Numbered from the stretch's first letter, positions 19,380 through 28,614 are shown. The stretch: DNA of 64,000 nt from DSXF01 sp964387495 (GCA_964387495.1 CAYLXB010000008.1:12228-76227); one strand, 5' to 3'. The notes: a model not told the origin generated them from the letters alone. A program made the numbers and translations.

Positions 19380-20330
19380 ATGACACAGAAATCCGTTTTC
19401 GCCCGGTTGAGCAAGATATCACTGCTGCTTACCGTAATCCTGATCAGCGCTTCGCTGATGCTGTCTGCCTGCGACGTGGATCTTTCCGGAGCTGCTGGTG
19501 GCAAGAACAAGGTGGACCTTACCCAGGACCTGCGCGGCGCAGACCTGCACGGGGCCAACTTGAGCGGCGTTGACTTGAGCGGGCGCGACCTGACCGGGGC
19601 TAACCTGGTCGGCGCCACCTTGAGCCGCGCCAACCTGAACGGCGCAAACTTGAGTGCGATCAACGGCAGCGGCCTTACCCTGACCGGCGCAAAGATGTCC
19701 AACGCCATCCTGGCCGGCGCCATCCTGGAAAATGCCCTCATGGGCAAGGCCAACTTGACCGGTGCCGATCTGAGCGGCGCCGACCTGATAGGGGTTGATC
19801 TGGGCACCACGACCCTGAGCGGCGCCATGTATACCGCCACCACAACCTGGCCGGCTGGATTTGACCCGGCCGCAGCCGGAGCCGTGCTGGCAGCCTCCGA
19901 AGACGGCGGCGGAGTAGTATCCCAGCAAAGTGAACCCCAGCCGACCGAACCCCCGGCCGGCGGCGGAGACACTTCCAATACCGGAGGTGTAGACCTGAGC
20001 GGGAATCTGGCCGGCGCTGATCTGCAGGGATTGTACCTTGCAGGGGTTGACCTGAGCGGACGTGACCTGGACAGCGCCAACCTGAGCAATTCTGACCTGA
20101 GCGGTGCCAACCTGAACGCTGCCAACCTGCGCAATGCCAAGCTCGTCGGATCAAACCTGGCCAACGCCCAGTTCCTTGGTGCCATCCTGCAGCAGGCTGA
20201 TCTGAGCGGCGCTGACCTGACCGGCGCTACGCTCACCGGGGCCGACCTGACCGGGGCGACCTACACCAGTGCAACCATCTGGCCTGCCGGCTTCGACCCC
20301 GCTGCAGTTGGTGCAACACTGCTACCCTGA
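19380..20330 (+). CDS. Pentapeptide-repeat lipoprotein
   Basis: The gene encodes 316 residues from the ATG at 19380, preceded by AAGGAG; an in-frame TTG further upstream is rejected. A lipoprotein signal ends in L-S-A-C, with Cys at about residue 31, so the protein should be anchored outside the membrane. Two blocks of A-(D/N)-L-x-x pentapeptides (about 47-140 and 203-295) are separated by a Pro/Glu-rich linker. Both blocks end with the same W-P-A-G-F-D-P-A-A-x-G-A motif, so the gene arose by internal duplication. Pentapeptide repeats form a right-handed quadrilateral beta helix. Its binding partner is unknown. The 295 nt before it hold no gene or clear promoter that I can support. Confidence 0.85.
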   Translation: MTQKSVFARLSKISLLLTVILISASLMLSACDVDLSGAAGGKNKVDLTQDLRGADLHGANLSGVDLSGRDLTGANLVGATLSRANLNGANLSAINGSGLTLTGAKMSNAILAGAILENALMGKANLTGADLSGADLIGVDLGTTTLSGAMYTATTTWPAGFDPAAAGAVLAASEDGGGVVSQQSEPQPTEPPAGGGDTSNTGGVDLSGNLAGADLQGLYLAGVDLSGRDLDSANLSNSDLSGANLNAANLRNAKLVGSNLANAQFLGAILQQADLSGADLTGATLTGADLTGATYTSATIWPAGFDPAAVGATLLP

Positions 20331-20347
20331 TTTTGACTAGCATCCCT

Positions 20348-20430
20348 CCGGCTGCCTGTACATGGACAGCCGGGTGACCGGTACGATAAACTCACACCCC
20401 TGGCAGATATCTGAACTAGCCAGGGGTGTG
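20348..20430. terminator. Double hairpin between convergent genes
   Basis: Two hairpins lie between the stop codons of the lipoprotein gene (+) and the MBL hydrolase gene (-). The first pairs CCGGCTG (20348-20354) with CAGCCGG (20367-20373). The second is a perfect 12-bp stem, CACACCCCTGGC (20393-20404) with GCCAGGGGTGTG (20419-20430). The position suggests a bidirectional terminator for both transcripts. U-tracts are weak. Confidence 0.6.
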
Positions 20431-20522
20431 ATGTTGATCGCACCAAGCTTTTCTTGCTGGCAGTTTGCCAGCCTTCATTTGAAGGGATCTGTGGATGGAG
20501 TTCGTACGGGGAATTCAATCCT

Positions 20523-21401
20523 CTAACCGCCATCCAGCCGGAAACCATCCCCCGTACAACCGATATCAACCGGCAGGCCCGGATTCGTTTTTCTGAGCAC
20601 AGAGACAGCCTCTTCCGCATGCTCCGGCCTCCACAACTCGTCCGCATGCCGGCCCCACTCATTTAAATGGGTCAGGATGATCCGCCTGGGATGAAGCGCC
20701 AGGCAAAAATTACAAAAGGGCTCCAGCAGGGGTGCAGGAGAGTGTAAAGCCGCCCCCCTGCCCAGCCACAGATGCGCAAAGAGGCAGTCGACTGCGCCAA
20801 AGGAAGGCAGCCGCGAAACATCATACGTGCGCGTGTCCCCCGGAAACAGCCAGCGCTTCCCGGCAGACTCCACCAGGTAGCCCATTGCCGGAACGCCGCG
20901 TTGGCCGGCCGGCTGGGCAGGGTCATCTTCCCAATGCAGGCCGTCGAAAGGGGTAATCCGCAGTCCGTCAAACGCAAGAGGCTCCAGAGGGCGCGGCACG
21001 CTGATCTTGCGGCTGGACAGGCCTGCCTCTTCCACCAGAGGCAGGAGAGGTGCCGGGACGACCCAGCGGGCAGGCAGTTCTCTCAAGGCACGGATCATCC
21101 CGGCATTGAAATGATCCGAATGGCGGTGAGTCAGCAGGATCAGGGACAGCCTGTCCAGGTCTGGGAGAAGATTCACTTCCGGAGCATCGGGGACGCGGTC
21201 TTTCAGCGTCAATGGGTCGATCGCCCAGCGGATACCCCCGGTTTGAAAAATGTAATTGGCTGCATAGATCAGCCACGCCCGGTCTTCACTGACCGGGCGT
21301 CGCCACTCAGAGATCATCCTGGACCAGAGTGCAGGATACTCAGCCGCAGCCAGGGTCCGTCGGTGAGTGATCTCTGCCTGTTTCTCAGAGAAGCGATCCA
21401 T
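20523..21401 (-). CDS. MBL-fold metal-dependent hydrolase
   Basis: The gene encodes 292 residues from the ATG at 21401, which overlaps the end of the PfkB kinase gene by 17 nt; the frame is open further upstream but no better start is present. The metal-binding motif T-H-R-H-S-D-H (HxHxDH) is at about residue 90, with later ligands in F-P-G-D-T and L-T-H-L-N-E. The family includes lactonases such as UlaG, RNases and thioesterases. The overlap with a sugar kinase and the location at the end of the phosphorylated-substrate operon suggest a small-molecule substrate, for example a sugar-phosphate lactone. This is inference. Confidence 0.75.
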   Translation of the reverse strand: MDRFSEKQAEITHRRTLAAAEYPALWSRMISEWRRPVSEDRAWLIYAANYIFQTGGIRWAIDPLTLKDRVPDAPEVNLLPDLDRLSLILLTHRHSDHFNAGMIRALRELPARWVVPAPLLPLVEEAGLSSRKISVPRPLEPLAFDGLRITPFDGLHWEDDPAQPAGQRGVPAMGYLVESAGKRWLFPGDTRTYDVSRLPSFGAVDCLFAHLWLGRGAALHSPAPLLEPFCNFCLALHPRRIILTHLNEWGRHADELWRPEHAEEAVSVLRKTNPGLPVDIGCTGDGFRLDGG

Positions 21402-22284
21402 GGTTGTACTTTTCATGGATGAAGGCTTCCACCTCGCTGATCGGCCGGTTGAAGGGGCCAAGGGTTTCCATTTTCAGACTGGTGACAGCTGCGGCCCAAA
21501 CCCCGGCTTCGCGCGGCGGTTTGGATAGACGCATGGCCATATAGGTGCCGATGCAGGTGTCGCCGCGGCCGCTGCGGCCGTCCAGGCAGGCCGGGTAAAA
21601 CCCCAGTTCGTGAAATTCACCGTTTGCATAAATCAATACGCCATCCTTGTGAGTCAGTACGATTTCCCGCGGTCCCAGGTCGGCATAGATTTGGGCAGCC
21701 TTGAAGATGTCTGTCTCGCCGGTCAGGAACTCGGCCTCGACGGCATCGCTCTTGACAGTATCAACACAAGCCAGCGTTTCTTCCATTTGCCCCCAGGGTT
21801 CGTACTTGAGTTCGATGTCGCGCAGGACACGCACGAACCCCTGCATATCGGCCGCTACGGTAACTTTTTTCTCCTTGAGTTTGCAAATGACATCCAACCC
21901 CACCTCTCCCCGCAGGCTCGGCCCAATGACTGCTGATTTCATTTCCAGGCTTTCGACTTCACGGGGTGCGATCGAGCCGGCCACCCCGCGCACGGTCAGG
22001 GTACGGATATCCGGATTCGTAGTTGGATATTCCAGCTGCATCAGCGTGGATTGGGGTGTATAGGTTGGAAAACAGGCAACCCCGGCGCGGCTCAAATTAT
22101 CGACCACATGGCTGTCTTCTCTGGCCAGGTGGGTGACAATGGCCGCCGACAATCCCAGGCGGGCCGCAGCATAGGCCGCATAACACGCACCTCCACCATC
22201 CACATATCTGACTCCGGCAGGGGAGATGATGGTATCTTTTGTATAGTTCCCAATATAAACCACATCATAAATTTTGGAATTCAT
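21385..22284 (-). CDS. PfkB-family carbohydrate kinase, candidate inositol kinase
   Basis: This 299-residue protein has the ribokinase/PfkB fold: an N-terminal G-N-Y-T-K-D with a G-G-G-A-C-Y-A-A sugar-binding segment, and a C-terminal G-R-S-G-R-G-D-T-C anion hole with catalytic Asp near residue 244. The stretch A-A-D-M-Q-G-F-V-R-V and the following E-A-E-x-L-T-G-x-x-D resemble, from memory, the PfkB protein TM0415 encoded in the Thermotoga maritima inositol cluster. That and the IolG/M/N/O homologues 25 kb away suggest a polyol substrate. It sits 19 nt downstream of the phosphate transporter gene in operon A. Confidence 0.75.
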   Translation of the reverse strand: MNSKIYDVVYIGNYTKDTIISPAGVRYVDGGGACYAAYAAARLGLSAAIVTHLAREDSHVVDNLSRAGVACFPTYTPQSTLMQLEYPTTNPDIRTLTVRGVAGSIAPREVESLEMKSAVIGPSLRGEVGLDVICKLKEKKVTVAADMQGFVRVLRDIELKYEPWGQMEETLACVDTVKSDAVEAEFLTGETDIFKAAQIYADLGPREIVLTHKDGVLIYANGEFHELGFYPACLDGRSGRGDTCIGTYMAMRLSKPPREAGVWAAAVTSLKMETLGPFNRPISEVEAFIHEKYNHGSLL

Positions 22285-22303
22285 GTAATCCTCTCATAGT
22301 AGA

Positions 22304-23290
22304 TCAGGGCAGCACCCTGACGATCAACCAATACATCCCCGCTCCCACCAGAGCAGTGGAAGGGATGGTAAGCAGCCAGGCAACCGCAATTTCCCGGGCA
22401 ACCCCCCAGCGTACCTTGTTCAACCTTTCACCCGCGCCGACGCCCATGATGGCCGAACTGACCACCTGGGTGGTGCTGACCGGTCCGCCGACCAGGGAGG
22501 CCCCCAGGATCACTGTGGCGCTGGCAAGCTGGGAAGCAAAACCATCTACCGGGCGGATTTTGTAGAATTTGGCACCAAGTGTGCGAATCAACCGCCAACC
22601 ACCAACGGAAGTCCCCAGGGCGATCATGCTACCACTGAGAAGTATCACCCAAAACGGTACGGCAAATATCTTTAGGTAGCCTCCCGTGACTAATGCCAGC
22701 GTGATGATGCCCATGGTTTTTTGTGCGTCATTCGCGCCATGGCTGAGCGCCAGAGCAAGTGCAGTTAAAATCTGGCTCCTCTTAAACAATCCATTAATAC
22801 GAGGCGTGGCATTCCAACTGAATAACAGGACCAGTCTTAACAGGATGAACCCAATAATAAAACCGATAATCGGAGAGGTGAACAACGCAAGCAATATCTT
22901 TTCCAAACCGCTTAATTTAATAGCCTGCCAGCCGGCTCCCATCGCCACTGCCCCGATAAACCCACCGATTAAGGCGTGGGAAGAACTGCTTGGAAATCCC
23001 AGGTACCAAGTCAAAAGATTCCAACAAATGGCGCTTACCAAAGCAGCCACCAAGACAAGGGGGCTGATGGCATCTGATACAACAACCTCATTGCCAATCG
23101 TATTGGCCACTGCCACGCCAAAGATTAGTGGACCAGAGAACTCGGCCACTGCTGTCATGCCCAAAGCAACCCTGGGTGAAAGCGCCCGGGACGAAATCAT
23201 GGTGGCAACCACATTACTGGAATCGTGGATGCCATTCAGGAAATCGAAGATCAGCGCCAGAACAATCACGATGACAACAAGTAGAGTCAT
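22304..23290 (-). CDS. pit: PiT-family inorganic phosphate transporter
   Basis: This 328-residue membrane protein has about ten helices and the two PiT signatures: F-D-F-L-N-G-I-H-D-S-S-N near residue 20 and A-L-A-L-S-H-G-A-N-D-A-Q-K-T-M-G near residue 195. PiT proteins move metal-phosphate by coupling to protons or sodium. It follows the DUF47 gene by 8 nt, a common pairing in which the DUF47 (PhoU-like) protein modulates the transporter. Placed in an operon with an importer and HAD proteins, it could export or recapture phosphate released from phosphorylated substrates; this is inference. Confidence 0.9.
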   Translation of the reverse strand: MTLLVVIVIVLALIFDFLNGIHDSSNVVATMISSRALSPRVALGMTAVAEFSGPLIFGVAVANTIGNEVVVSDAISPLVLVAALVSAICWNLLTWYLGFPSSSSHALIGGFIGAVAMGAGWQAIKLSGLEKILLALFTSPIIGFIIGFILLRLVLLFSWNATPRINGLFKRSQILTALALALSHGANDAQKTMGIITLALVTGGYLKIFAVPFWVILLSGSMIALGTSVGGWRLIRTLGAKFYKIRPVDGFASQLASATVILGASLVGGPVSTTQVVSSAIMGVGAGERLNKVRWGVAREIAVAWLLTIPSTALVGAGMYWLIVRVLP

Positions 23291-23298
23291 GGTTTTCC

Positions 23299-23919
23299 TC
23301 AGGCAATTTTGACCACGATATCGGCGATCACGTTGGCGGCCTCATCCCCGCGGTCGGCAGCGTTGCTCAAGTGGCGGTACACTTCCCGGTATTTCAGGAT
23401 GGTGACAACGTGCTCAACATCACTGGCCCCTTTGAATAGATCCGCCAGGGCTTCGCGGTAAACATCCTCAACCCGGTTTTCCAATGCTTTGGCGCGCTGG
23501 GCATGGTCTCCGGCCACATTGGGATTCTTTTCAAGCCGGTCAACCGCCTGGAGCAGCTCATAGGCCGCATCCCGCAGCAGGGAGGCGATCCGGCGCATAA
23601 AAGGCGTCGCCTCGACATCAAAAATTTCCATTTCGTTGACCGTGCTGTATGCGTAGTCGATCACATCGTCAATTGCCCGTGAAAGCGCAAAGATATCCTC
23701 GCGGTCAAAGGGAGTCACGAAGGTACGATTCAGCTCATCGATCAGGATGCGGCGGGCTTCATCGGCTTCTTTTTCCTTCGCCCTGAGCAGCGTGGCTGCC
23801 GCCGGCTCACGGGTCTCGAAATAAGACTGCAGTGCCTCCAAGCCCTCCAGTGTAAGTGCTGCCTGGTCATGGATGAGGCTGATAAAAATATTCTGACGTT
23901 TTGCAAACAGAGCACGCAT
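23299..23919 (-). CDS. DUF47 / PhoU-like accessory protein
   Basis: This 206-residue, all-helical protein fits the DUF47 (PF01865) family: F-D-R-E-D-I-F-A-L-S-R-A-I-D-D-V-I-D-Y-A at about 75-95 and the C-terminal K-Y-R-E-V-Y-R-H-L-S-N-A-A-D-R-G-D-E-A-A-N. The conserved Asp/Glu clusters bind metals in PhoU relatives. It is encoded directly before pit, as is usual, and is expected to regulate phosphate flux through it. Confidence 0.88.
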   Translation of the reverse strand: MRALFAKRQNIFISLIHDQAALTLEGLEALQSYFETREPAAATLLRAKEKEADEARRILIDELNRTFVTPFDREDIFALSRAIDDVIDYAYSTVNEMEIFDVEATPFMRRIASLLRDAAYELLQAVDRLEKNPNVAGDHAQRAKALENRVEDVYREALADLFKGASDVEHVVTILKYREVYRHLSNAADRGDEAANVIADIVVKIA

Positions 23920-23937
23920 GGGAATTTCCTCTTTCAG

Positions 23938-25605
23938 TTATCGAATTTTGATACAGCCATGGTCTGCCAAAAACCTCAGGCCGCTTCTTAATTGTTCAGG
24001 AGTGTTGAATTCCTGGAACTCACAGGTACGAAAGGCTTTCTCGGGCAGGTAAGCAGCCACCCTGTCGAAATCCACCTCGCCCAGCCCGGGTGCATAGTGG
24101 TCCGTTGTGCCTATCACATCATGCAGATGTGTGCCAACAATGCGCGTTCCAAACCGTTCCAACCATGCATTCTGCGGATAGAATCCCAGCCTGAACAGGG
24201 TCTGGTCATGTCCGACATCATAGACGAAGCCCAATCGGTCAGGGCCGGCCAGGCCAAGCAGGGCGTCCAGTTCATCGGGGCTGGGACATTCATAATAATG
24301 ATAACGGTTTTCCACTCCAAGGCAGACACCCTTCCCCGCGGCATAATCCAACAACTCAAGCATGCTTCTCCGTACCGCTTCGAAAGCCGGCCCGGCCGTT
24401 TCGGAACGGAACTTGATCATTTGTGCCTGGATCTCATGGAACGCGGGGGACTCCTGTTGGCCAGAGGCGAGCAGGGCGCGCAATTTCTTCTCCAGTCCGG
24501 TATCTCCATGGACATGCCCGGCATGGATGACCACCACAGGAGCGCCAATCCGGGTTGCCAGATCGATGCTGCGTTTGACAGAATTTACCCCTTCGCAGCG
24601 GTACGCCTCGTTGGTGGATGAAATCAGCCAATCCCGTTTTTTAAGTTCATCATCGGTAATGTCAGCCGGGCAGGGTGCATGGACGCTGCTGAAACTGAAT
24701 TGGCTCAAGTCGATTCCTGCCAGCATGGCAGAGTTGACCTTATGGTTCAACTCGATCTGCGCAAATCCATCCCGCCTGGTAAACTCGAAGAAATCGGCCA
24801 GGGTGGGGAAGTTTTTCATCGCCCACATGGTCGAGAGTGATGCCCGGTGGGTACGACCGGGGCGCACGGGCTTCCGGCCCGGGAAAATCGCAAGCAGTTC
24901 TTTCAGGTTTTCGATGAAGTGGTCCGGCAGCAGGGATGGGTCATACCCTGTCCTTGGTTTGGCAGCGTTACGCACAATGATCGTCTTCGAAAAACCTGCC
25001 CGCCGGGCAGCAGCCACATCCCGATCAGGGCGATCGCCAATATATGCGCAATTTTTCGGTTGCACGCTCATGCGCTCCACCGCTTCCAACAAAATTGCCG
25101 GATCGGGTTTTCTTTTCCCAACCACCGCGGATAGAATTACGACCTCAAAACAACCTGACAGGTTTAATTCCTTGAAAGCGGCGGGAACCTCCACGCTGCT
25201 CGTAGTGTTGCTGACCAGCCCCAGGCGATAGCCGCGCCGGAATAATTCCAACGCCACCTCCCGCGCCTCAGGGAAGACAACCCGTGTACCGGTCGCATCA
25301 CGGTACGCCTGATTCAGTTCAAGCGCATGTTTTCCAACCACATCTGCCGGATAATCTGGAAGCATCCATTGGGTCCACAGGTCGCTCTCTTTAAGTTCGA
25401 TCAAGGTTTCTTCAGCCCAACGTTTGTAGGCTTTGGCCCGCTTGGTGAGAAGCCCAAAAAACTCATCCACACCCAAAGCCTGATCCACTCCGGTCAGGTT
25501 CATGATACGAAGAATTGCCTCCCTTTTCTCATCCCTGGACTTGCGGGTTGTCCGGCGCAGCGTCCCCCCCATATCAAATAATACAGCCTCAATCTGGTTA
25601 CTCAT
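23938..25605 (-). CDS. Fusion of HAD-like domain and sugar-phosphate isomerase/epimerase TIM barrel
   Basis: The 555-residue protein has two domains. Residues about 1-240 are HAD-like: motif I F-D-M-G-G-T, motif II L-V-S-N, motif III G-K-R-K-P-D-P and motif IV Y-I-G-D-R-P-D-R-D. The second motif-I Asp of phosphatases is replaced by Gly. A cap signature L-W-T-Q-W-M-L-P-D is shared with the other HADs of this locus. Residues about 265-555 are a xylose-isomerase-like TIM barrel with V-H-A-P, V-V-I-H-A-G-H-V-H-G, V-E-N-R, V-Y-D-V-G-H and H-L-H-D as likely metal ligands. It starts 9 nt after the double-HAD gene. Fusion of phosphate-group chemistry with isomerisation suggests sequential steps on one phosphorylated sugar or polyol. 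Confidence 0.8.
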   Translation of the reverse strand: MSNQIEAVLFDMGGTLRRTTRKSRDEKREAILRIMNLTGVDQALGVDEFFGLLTKRAKAYKRWAEETLIELKESDLWTQWMLPDYPADVVGKHALELNQAYRDATGTRVVFPEAREVALELFRRGYRLGLVSNTTSSVEVPAAFKELNLSGCFEVVILSAVVGKRKPDPAILLEAVERMSVQPKNCAYIGDRPDRDVAAARRAGFSKTIIVRNAAKPRTGYDPSLLPDHFIENLKELLAIFPGRKPVRPGRTHRASLSTMWAMKNFPTLADFFEFTRRDGFAQIELNHKVNSAMLAGIDLSQFSFSSVHAPCPADITDDELKKRDWLISSTNEAYRCEGVNSVKRSIDLATRIGAPVVVIHAGHVHGDTGLEKKLRALLASGQQESPAFHEIQAQMIKFRSETAGPAFEAVRRSMLELLDYAAGKGVCLGVENRYHYYECPSPDELDALLGLAGPDRLGFVYDVGHDQTLFRLGFYPQNAWLERFGTRIVGTHLHDVIGTTDHYAPGLGEVDFDRVAAYLPEKAFRTCEFQEFNTPEQLRSGLRFLADHGCIKIR

Positions 25606-25614
25606 GTCGCACTC

Positions 25615-27051
25615 CTAACCGGAAATCCTTTCATTCCACTTGAGGATGGGCTCTGTCAATAAATCGGTAAATTTCTCGATATAACAGTCGGCTTCAGCAC
25701 CCTCGTCATAATTAAAAGCGATCGTCTTCATGCCGGCGGCTCGGGCACCCTGCAATTCCGAGGGCTTGTGGCCAATGAACACAACCTGATCAGCGCTGAG
25801 GTCCAACTGCTGCAGGGCAGCGCGAAAGATCAACGGGTCCGGCTTGCGAACACCAATTTCCTTGGATGAGATGATGGAGTCCCACACATGGCCAAATCCG
25901 CCGCTTTCGAACCAGCTTAATTTGGTTGAAATCGAGTTAGCAGTATCTGTCACGATCCCCAGCAGGTACCCTCGGTCCTTCAGGGTCTGCAGGGTTTCAG
26001 GGACCCCCTCAAAGAATTGCACATCATTGTCTTGCTCCATCAATAACTGTTTGCCGCGTTCGATCTGGTCCGGCTGCATGACCCCATACAAACGAACCAC
26101 CGCCTCCCGGAATTGGTCCTGGTTGATCTGGCCGCGATAAGCCCGCCACACCAAAGCCTTTTTTTCCGCTACATGGTTATTTTCACTATCAAGTCCCAAA
26201 TCTTTCAGGAAAGCCTCGAATGCCTTCCCGCGATTGGGACGGAAATACAGGATATCCCCGGCATCAAATAAAATGGCACGAACCAGGCCTGGGTTTTCCG
26301 GGTCAGGGCGATTAACTTGATCCTGCAAAATGTCCAACAATTCCGACATATTTTTAATTACTGCGTCAGGGACGGCCCCGCTGTCATCTTCGCCATGGTC
26401 GAAATCATGCTGGATTTGAACCGCAAATGCAAATCCGGCCTTGCGCGCCCCCAGGATATCGCGTATGATGCGGTCGCCAACATAGACGCATTTGCTGGTC
26501 GGAACATTTGCTAGGCGGGCAGCATGATGAAAGATGGCCGGATCCGGCTTCCGGCGGCCATATTCGCTGGACAGGACAATCGGGTCGAAATATTCCCGCA
26601 GGTTATATTTCGTCAGGTTCGCAGGCACCTGTCCCCGGCTGTTCACATTACTGATCAAACCGATTTTCAAGCCCATTTGCTTGATCGATTCCAGCACCTC
26701 GGGCATCTCGGGACGCATTTCACGATGGTAAAAACTGGTTTCTATATACAGCATCAAGTCTTCAGAGATTTTATCCAGGGCAGCGCGGTCATATGAATAA
26801 TCGGTAAAAATGTATTCGTTCCATACCCGGCTGGAAGGAAGCTCTTCCATGGTCTGAACGCTCCAGTGGTGGTAACGTTTCAAGCCAGTAGAGACAACTT
26901 CAAGCAGTTGCTCATCGTTCAGTTCCAGGTGGATCCCACCCGCTCGCAAACAATCCTGTAGGCCGCTGGTTGCCCGGAGGCGCAGTTCAGGCGTGTACCA
27001 ATATGTTTCAACTGTGCCTCCCATATCGAAAAATACTGCCTTGATGCTCAT
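25615..27051 (-). CDS. Double HAD-domain protein
   Basis: The gene encodes 478 residues from the ATG at 27051; the upstream open extension has no homology. Domain 1 (about 1-250) has motif I F-D-M-G-G-T, G-R-R-K-P-D-P and Y-V-G-D-R-I-I-R-D. Domain 2 (about 258-478) has motif I F-D-A-G-D-I, V-T-D-T, G-V-R-K-P-D-P and a degenerate motif IV, I-G-H-K-P-S-E-L, where both usual acidic positions are changed (Asp to His, Asp to Glu). Neither domain has the second Asp of motif I. Domain 2 may therefore be regulatory or substrate-binding. It lies between the importer's binding protein and the HAD-TIM fusion in operon A. Confidence 0.78.
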   Translation of the reverse strand: MSIKAVFFDMGGTVETYWYTPELRLRATSGLQDCLRAGGIHLELNDEQLLEVVSTGLKRYHHWSVQTMEELPSSRVWNEYIFTDYSYDRAALDKISEDLMLYIETSFYHREMRPEMPEVLESIKQMGLKIGLISNVNSRGQVPANLTKYNLREYFDPIVLSSEYGRRKPDPAIFHHAARLANVPTSKCVYVGDRIIRDILGARKAGFAFAVQIQHDFDHGEDDSGAVPDAVIKNMSELLDILQDQVNRPDPENPGLVRAILFDAGDILYFRPNRGKAFEAFLKDLGLDSENNHVAEKKALVWRAYRGQINQDQFREAVVRLYGVMQPDQIERGKQLLMEQDNDVQFFEGVPETLQTLKDRGYLLGIVTDTANSISTKLSWFESGGFGHVWDSIISSKEIGVRKPDPLIFRAALQQLDLSADQVVFIGHKPSELQGARAAGMKTIAFNYDEGAEADCYIEKFTDLLTEPILKWNERISG

Positions 27052-27160
27052 AATATGCCTGCTCCGACAAGGAACATAAACCAGTACGTGAGGAACCTGC
27101 TTCCTTACGTTCGAAAAATTCAATATACGTAATGGAAAGATTGATGAATGATTACAAGCA

Positions 27161-27195
27161 CTTTGGACACGGACACGCTGCATCCGTGTCCAAAG
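27161..27195 (-). other. Stem-loop downstream of the binding-protein gene
   Basis: CTTTGGACACGGA (27161-27173) pairs perfectly over 13 bp with TCCGTGTCCAAAG (27183-27195) around a 9-nt loop. It lies between the substrate-binding-protein gene and the double-HAD gene. On the minus strand no U-run follows, so it is more likely to stabilise the binding-protein mRNA or cause partial termination than to end the operon. Such hairpins often give binding proteins higher expression than the rest of an ABC operon. Confidence 0.6.
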
Positions 27196-27227
27196 TAGGA
27201 TCGAACAATTTACAACGAATTACCTTG

Positions 27228-28457
27228 CTACTTGCCCAGGTTCAGCAGATAGAAGTCACGCGCCTGAACAAGGTTTTCGTACGCATACTGCTCAGCAATG
27301 AACCAGGTGATTTCCTGGATCTCGTCCAGGGTCTTCTGGCCTTCAGGAACCTCGTAGGTTGTATCGGCAAAGTAGGTGCCAAATTTGGCCCACGGGTCAC
27401 GCCCATCAGGGCTTGTGATGAAACGGATGAACAGTTTGGCAGCATTGGGATGCGGGGCCTGGTTCATGATACCCACATAGCTCTGGCTCTGGATGCCAAT
27501 CACAGGCTTGGTGCCCCAGCAGGGTTCGAAGACCAGGTTGCCTTCCTGAACATCAGGGTAGTTCGAGTAGGACGTGAAGGCCAGGTAGTTCTCAGTCATG
27601 CCCGGGGTGGCAAAGGCCGAATCAACCTCGTCGCCGCCCGGCTGCGGGATGGGACCATTCTGAGCAAAGCGCTTCAGCCACAACCAGCCGGCATCCGGGG
27701 TGTCATCATCCAGGGTCGGTTCGCTCCCATACAGCTCCACATAAGCCGCTTTCATTTCATCGGCATGGTAAGCAATGGTGATCAGTTTGCTCAGGGTGGA
27801 GGCGTCATTCAACGGGTCCTCAATGACAAACTTACCCTTCCACTCAGGCTGGGTCAGTTCCCACAGGTTGCTGACAGGGCAGGAATCATTCAGTTCCGAG
27901 TTGTAGGCCAGGATGGTGGTGCCAAAGCGGGACATCAGCAGGGGCTGGCTGTATTCTTCTGGAACCAAACCCTCAAGTGTGCTGGGGAAAAAGCGCCAGA
28001 CATACTCATGGGGAAGCACATTCCCGACCAATTCAGCGCCGCCGCTGCTTGCCCAGATATCGCCAACAATCAGGCCGGCTTCCTGCTCACCAAGTGTCTT
28101 GGAGAGCACATCATCGCCGCCCAGGTCGAAGCCTTCGATGGCAATGTCCGGATACATCTCCTGCCAGACTTCAACTGCCTTGGCGATCTTGGAAGAGTTG
28201 GCATAAACTACCACTTTCCCTTCCTTCTTCGCTGCTTCTTCAATGGCAGCCCAGTCCTGTTCGCCGGTGTCATATGGGCCAAGCTGGTTGTCTTTCAGCC
28301 ACTGTTCCTTTGCGGAGAGCGGGGCTTCGGTTTCAGCCGCTGCAGGGGCCTCACTGCCAGAGGCAGGCGGTTCTTCCACCGGCTGGGCAGGTGCCGCACA
28401 GGCAACCAGGAAGCTGATCAACAGACAGGTCGTCAAAATCTTTCCAATGGTTTTCAT
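27228..28457 (-). CDS. ABC transporter substrate-binding lipoprotein (ferric / sugar-phosphate type)
   Basis: The gene encodes 409 residues from the ATG at 28457 with GGAG upstream. The signal ends in a lipobox L-V-A-C (Cys near residue 20), followed by a Pro/Glu/Ala-rich linker. The mature part resembles type II binding proteins of the FbpA/AfuA/2-aminoethylphosphonate group, with K-V-V-V-Y-A-N-S-S, an N-S-E-L hinge and L-W-E-L-T-Q-P-E-W-K-G-K. AfuA of this group binds hexose phosphates rather than iron. The neighbours (HADs, phosphate transporter, sugar kinase, RpiR) favour a phosphorylated sugar or polyol ligand over iron. Confidence 0.8.
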   Translation of the reverse strand: MKTIGKILTTCLLISFLVACAAPAQPVEEPPASGSEAPAAAETEAPLSAKEQWLKDNQLGPYDTGEQDWAAIEEAAKKEGKVVVYANSSKIAKAVEVWQEMYPDIAIEGFDLGGDDVLSKTLGEQEAGLIVGDIWASSGGAELVGNVLPHEYVWRFFPSTLEGLVPEEYSQPLLMSRFGTTILAYNSELNDSCPVSNLWELTQPEWKGKFVIEDPLNDASTLSKLITIAYHADEMKAAYVELYGSEPTLDDDTPDAGWLWLKRFAQNGPIPQPGGDEVDSAFATPGMTENYLAFTSYSNYPDVQEGNLVFEPCWGTKPVIGIQSQSYVGIMNQAPHPNAAKLFIRFITSPDGRDPWAKFGTYFADTTYEVPEGQKTLDEIQEITWFIAEQYAYENLVQARDFYLLNLGK

Positions 28458-28614
28458 TTTCTCTTGCTCCTTTGTTTTATCGTCAGAAATGGATACAACG
28501 AAATGCAGCATTCGGTTATGCTTTGTCTTTCCTTTCACCTCCTTCCACAAACACATGATTTCGTGAGTTGTCCGGTGAATTGGAAATCAATGGACTTGTG
28601 CGTCCCAAATAGCA

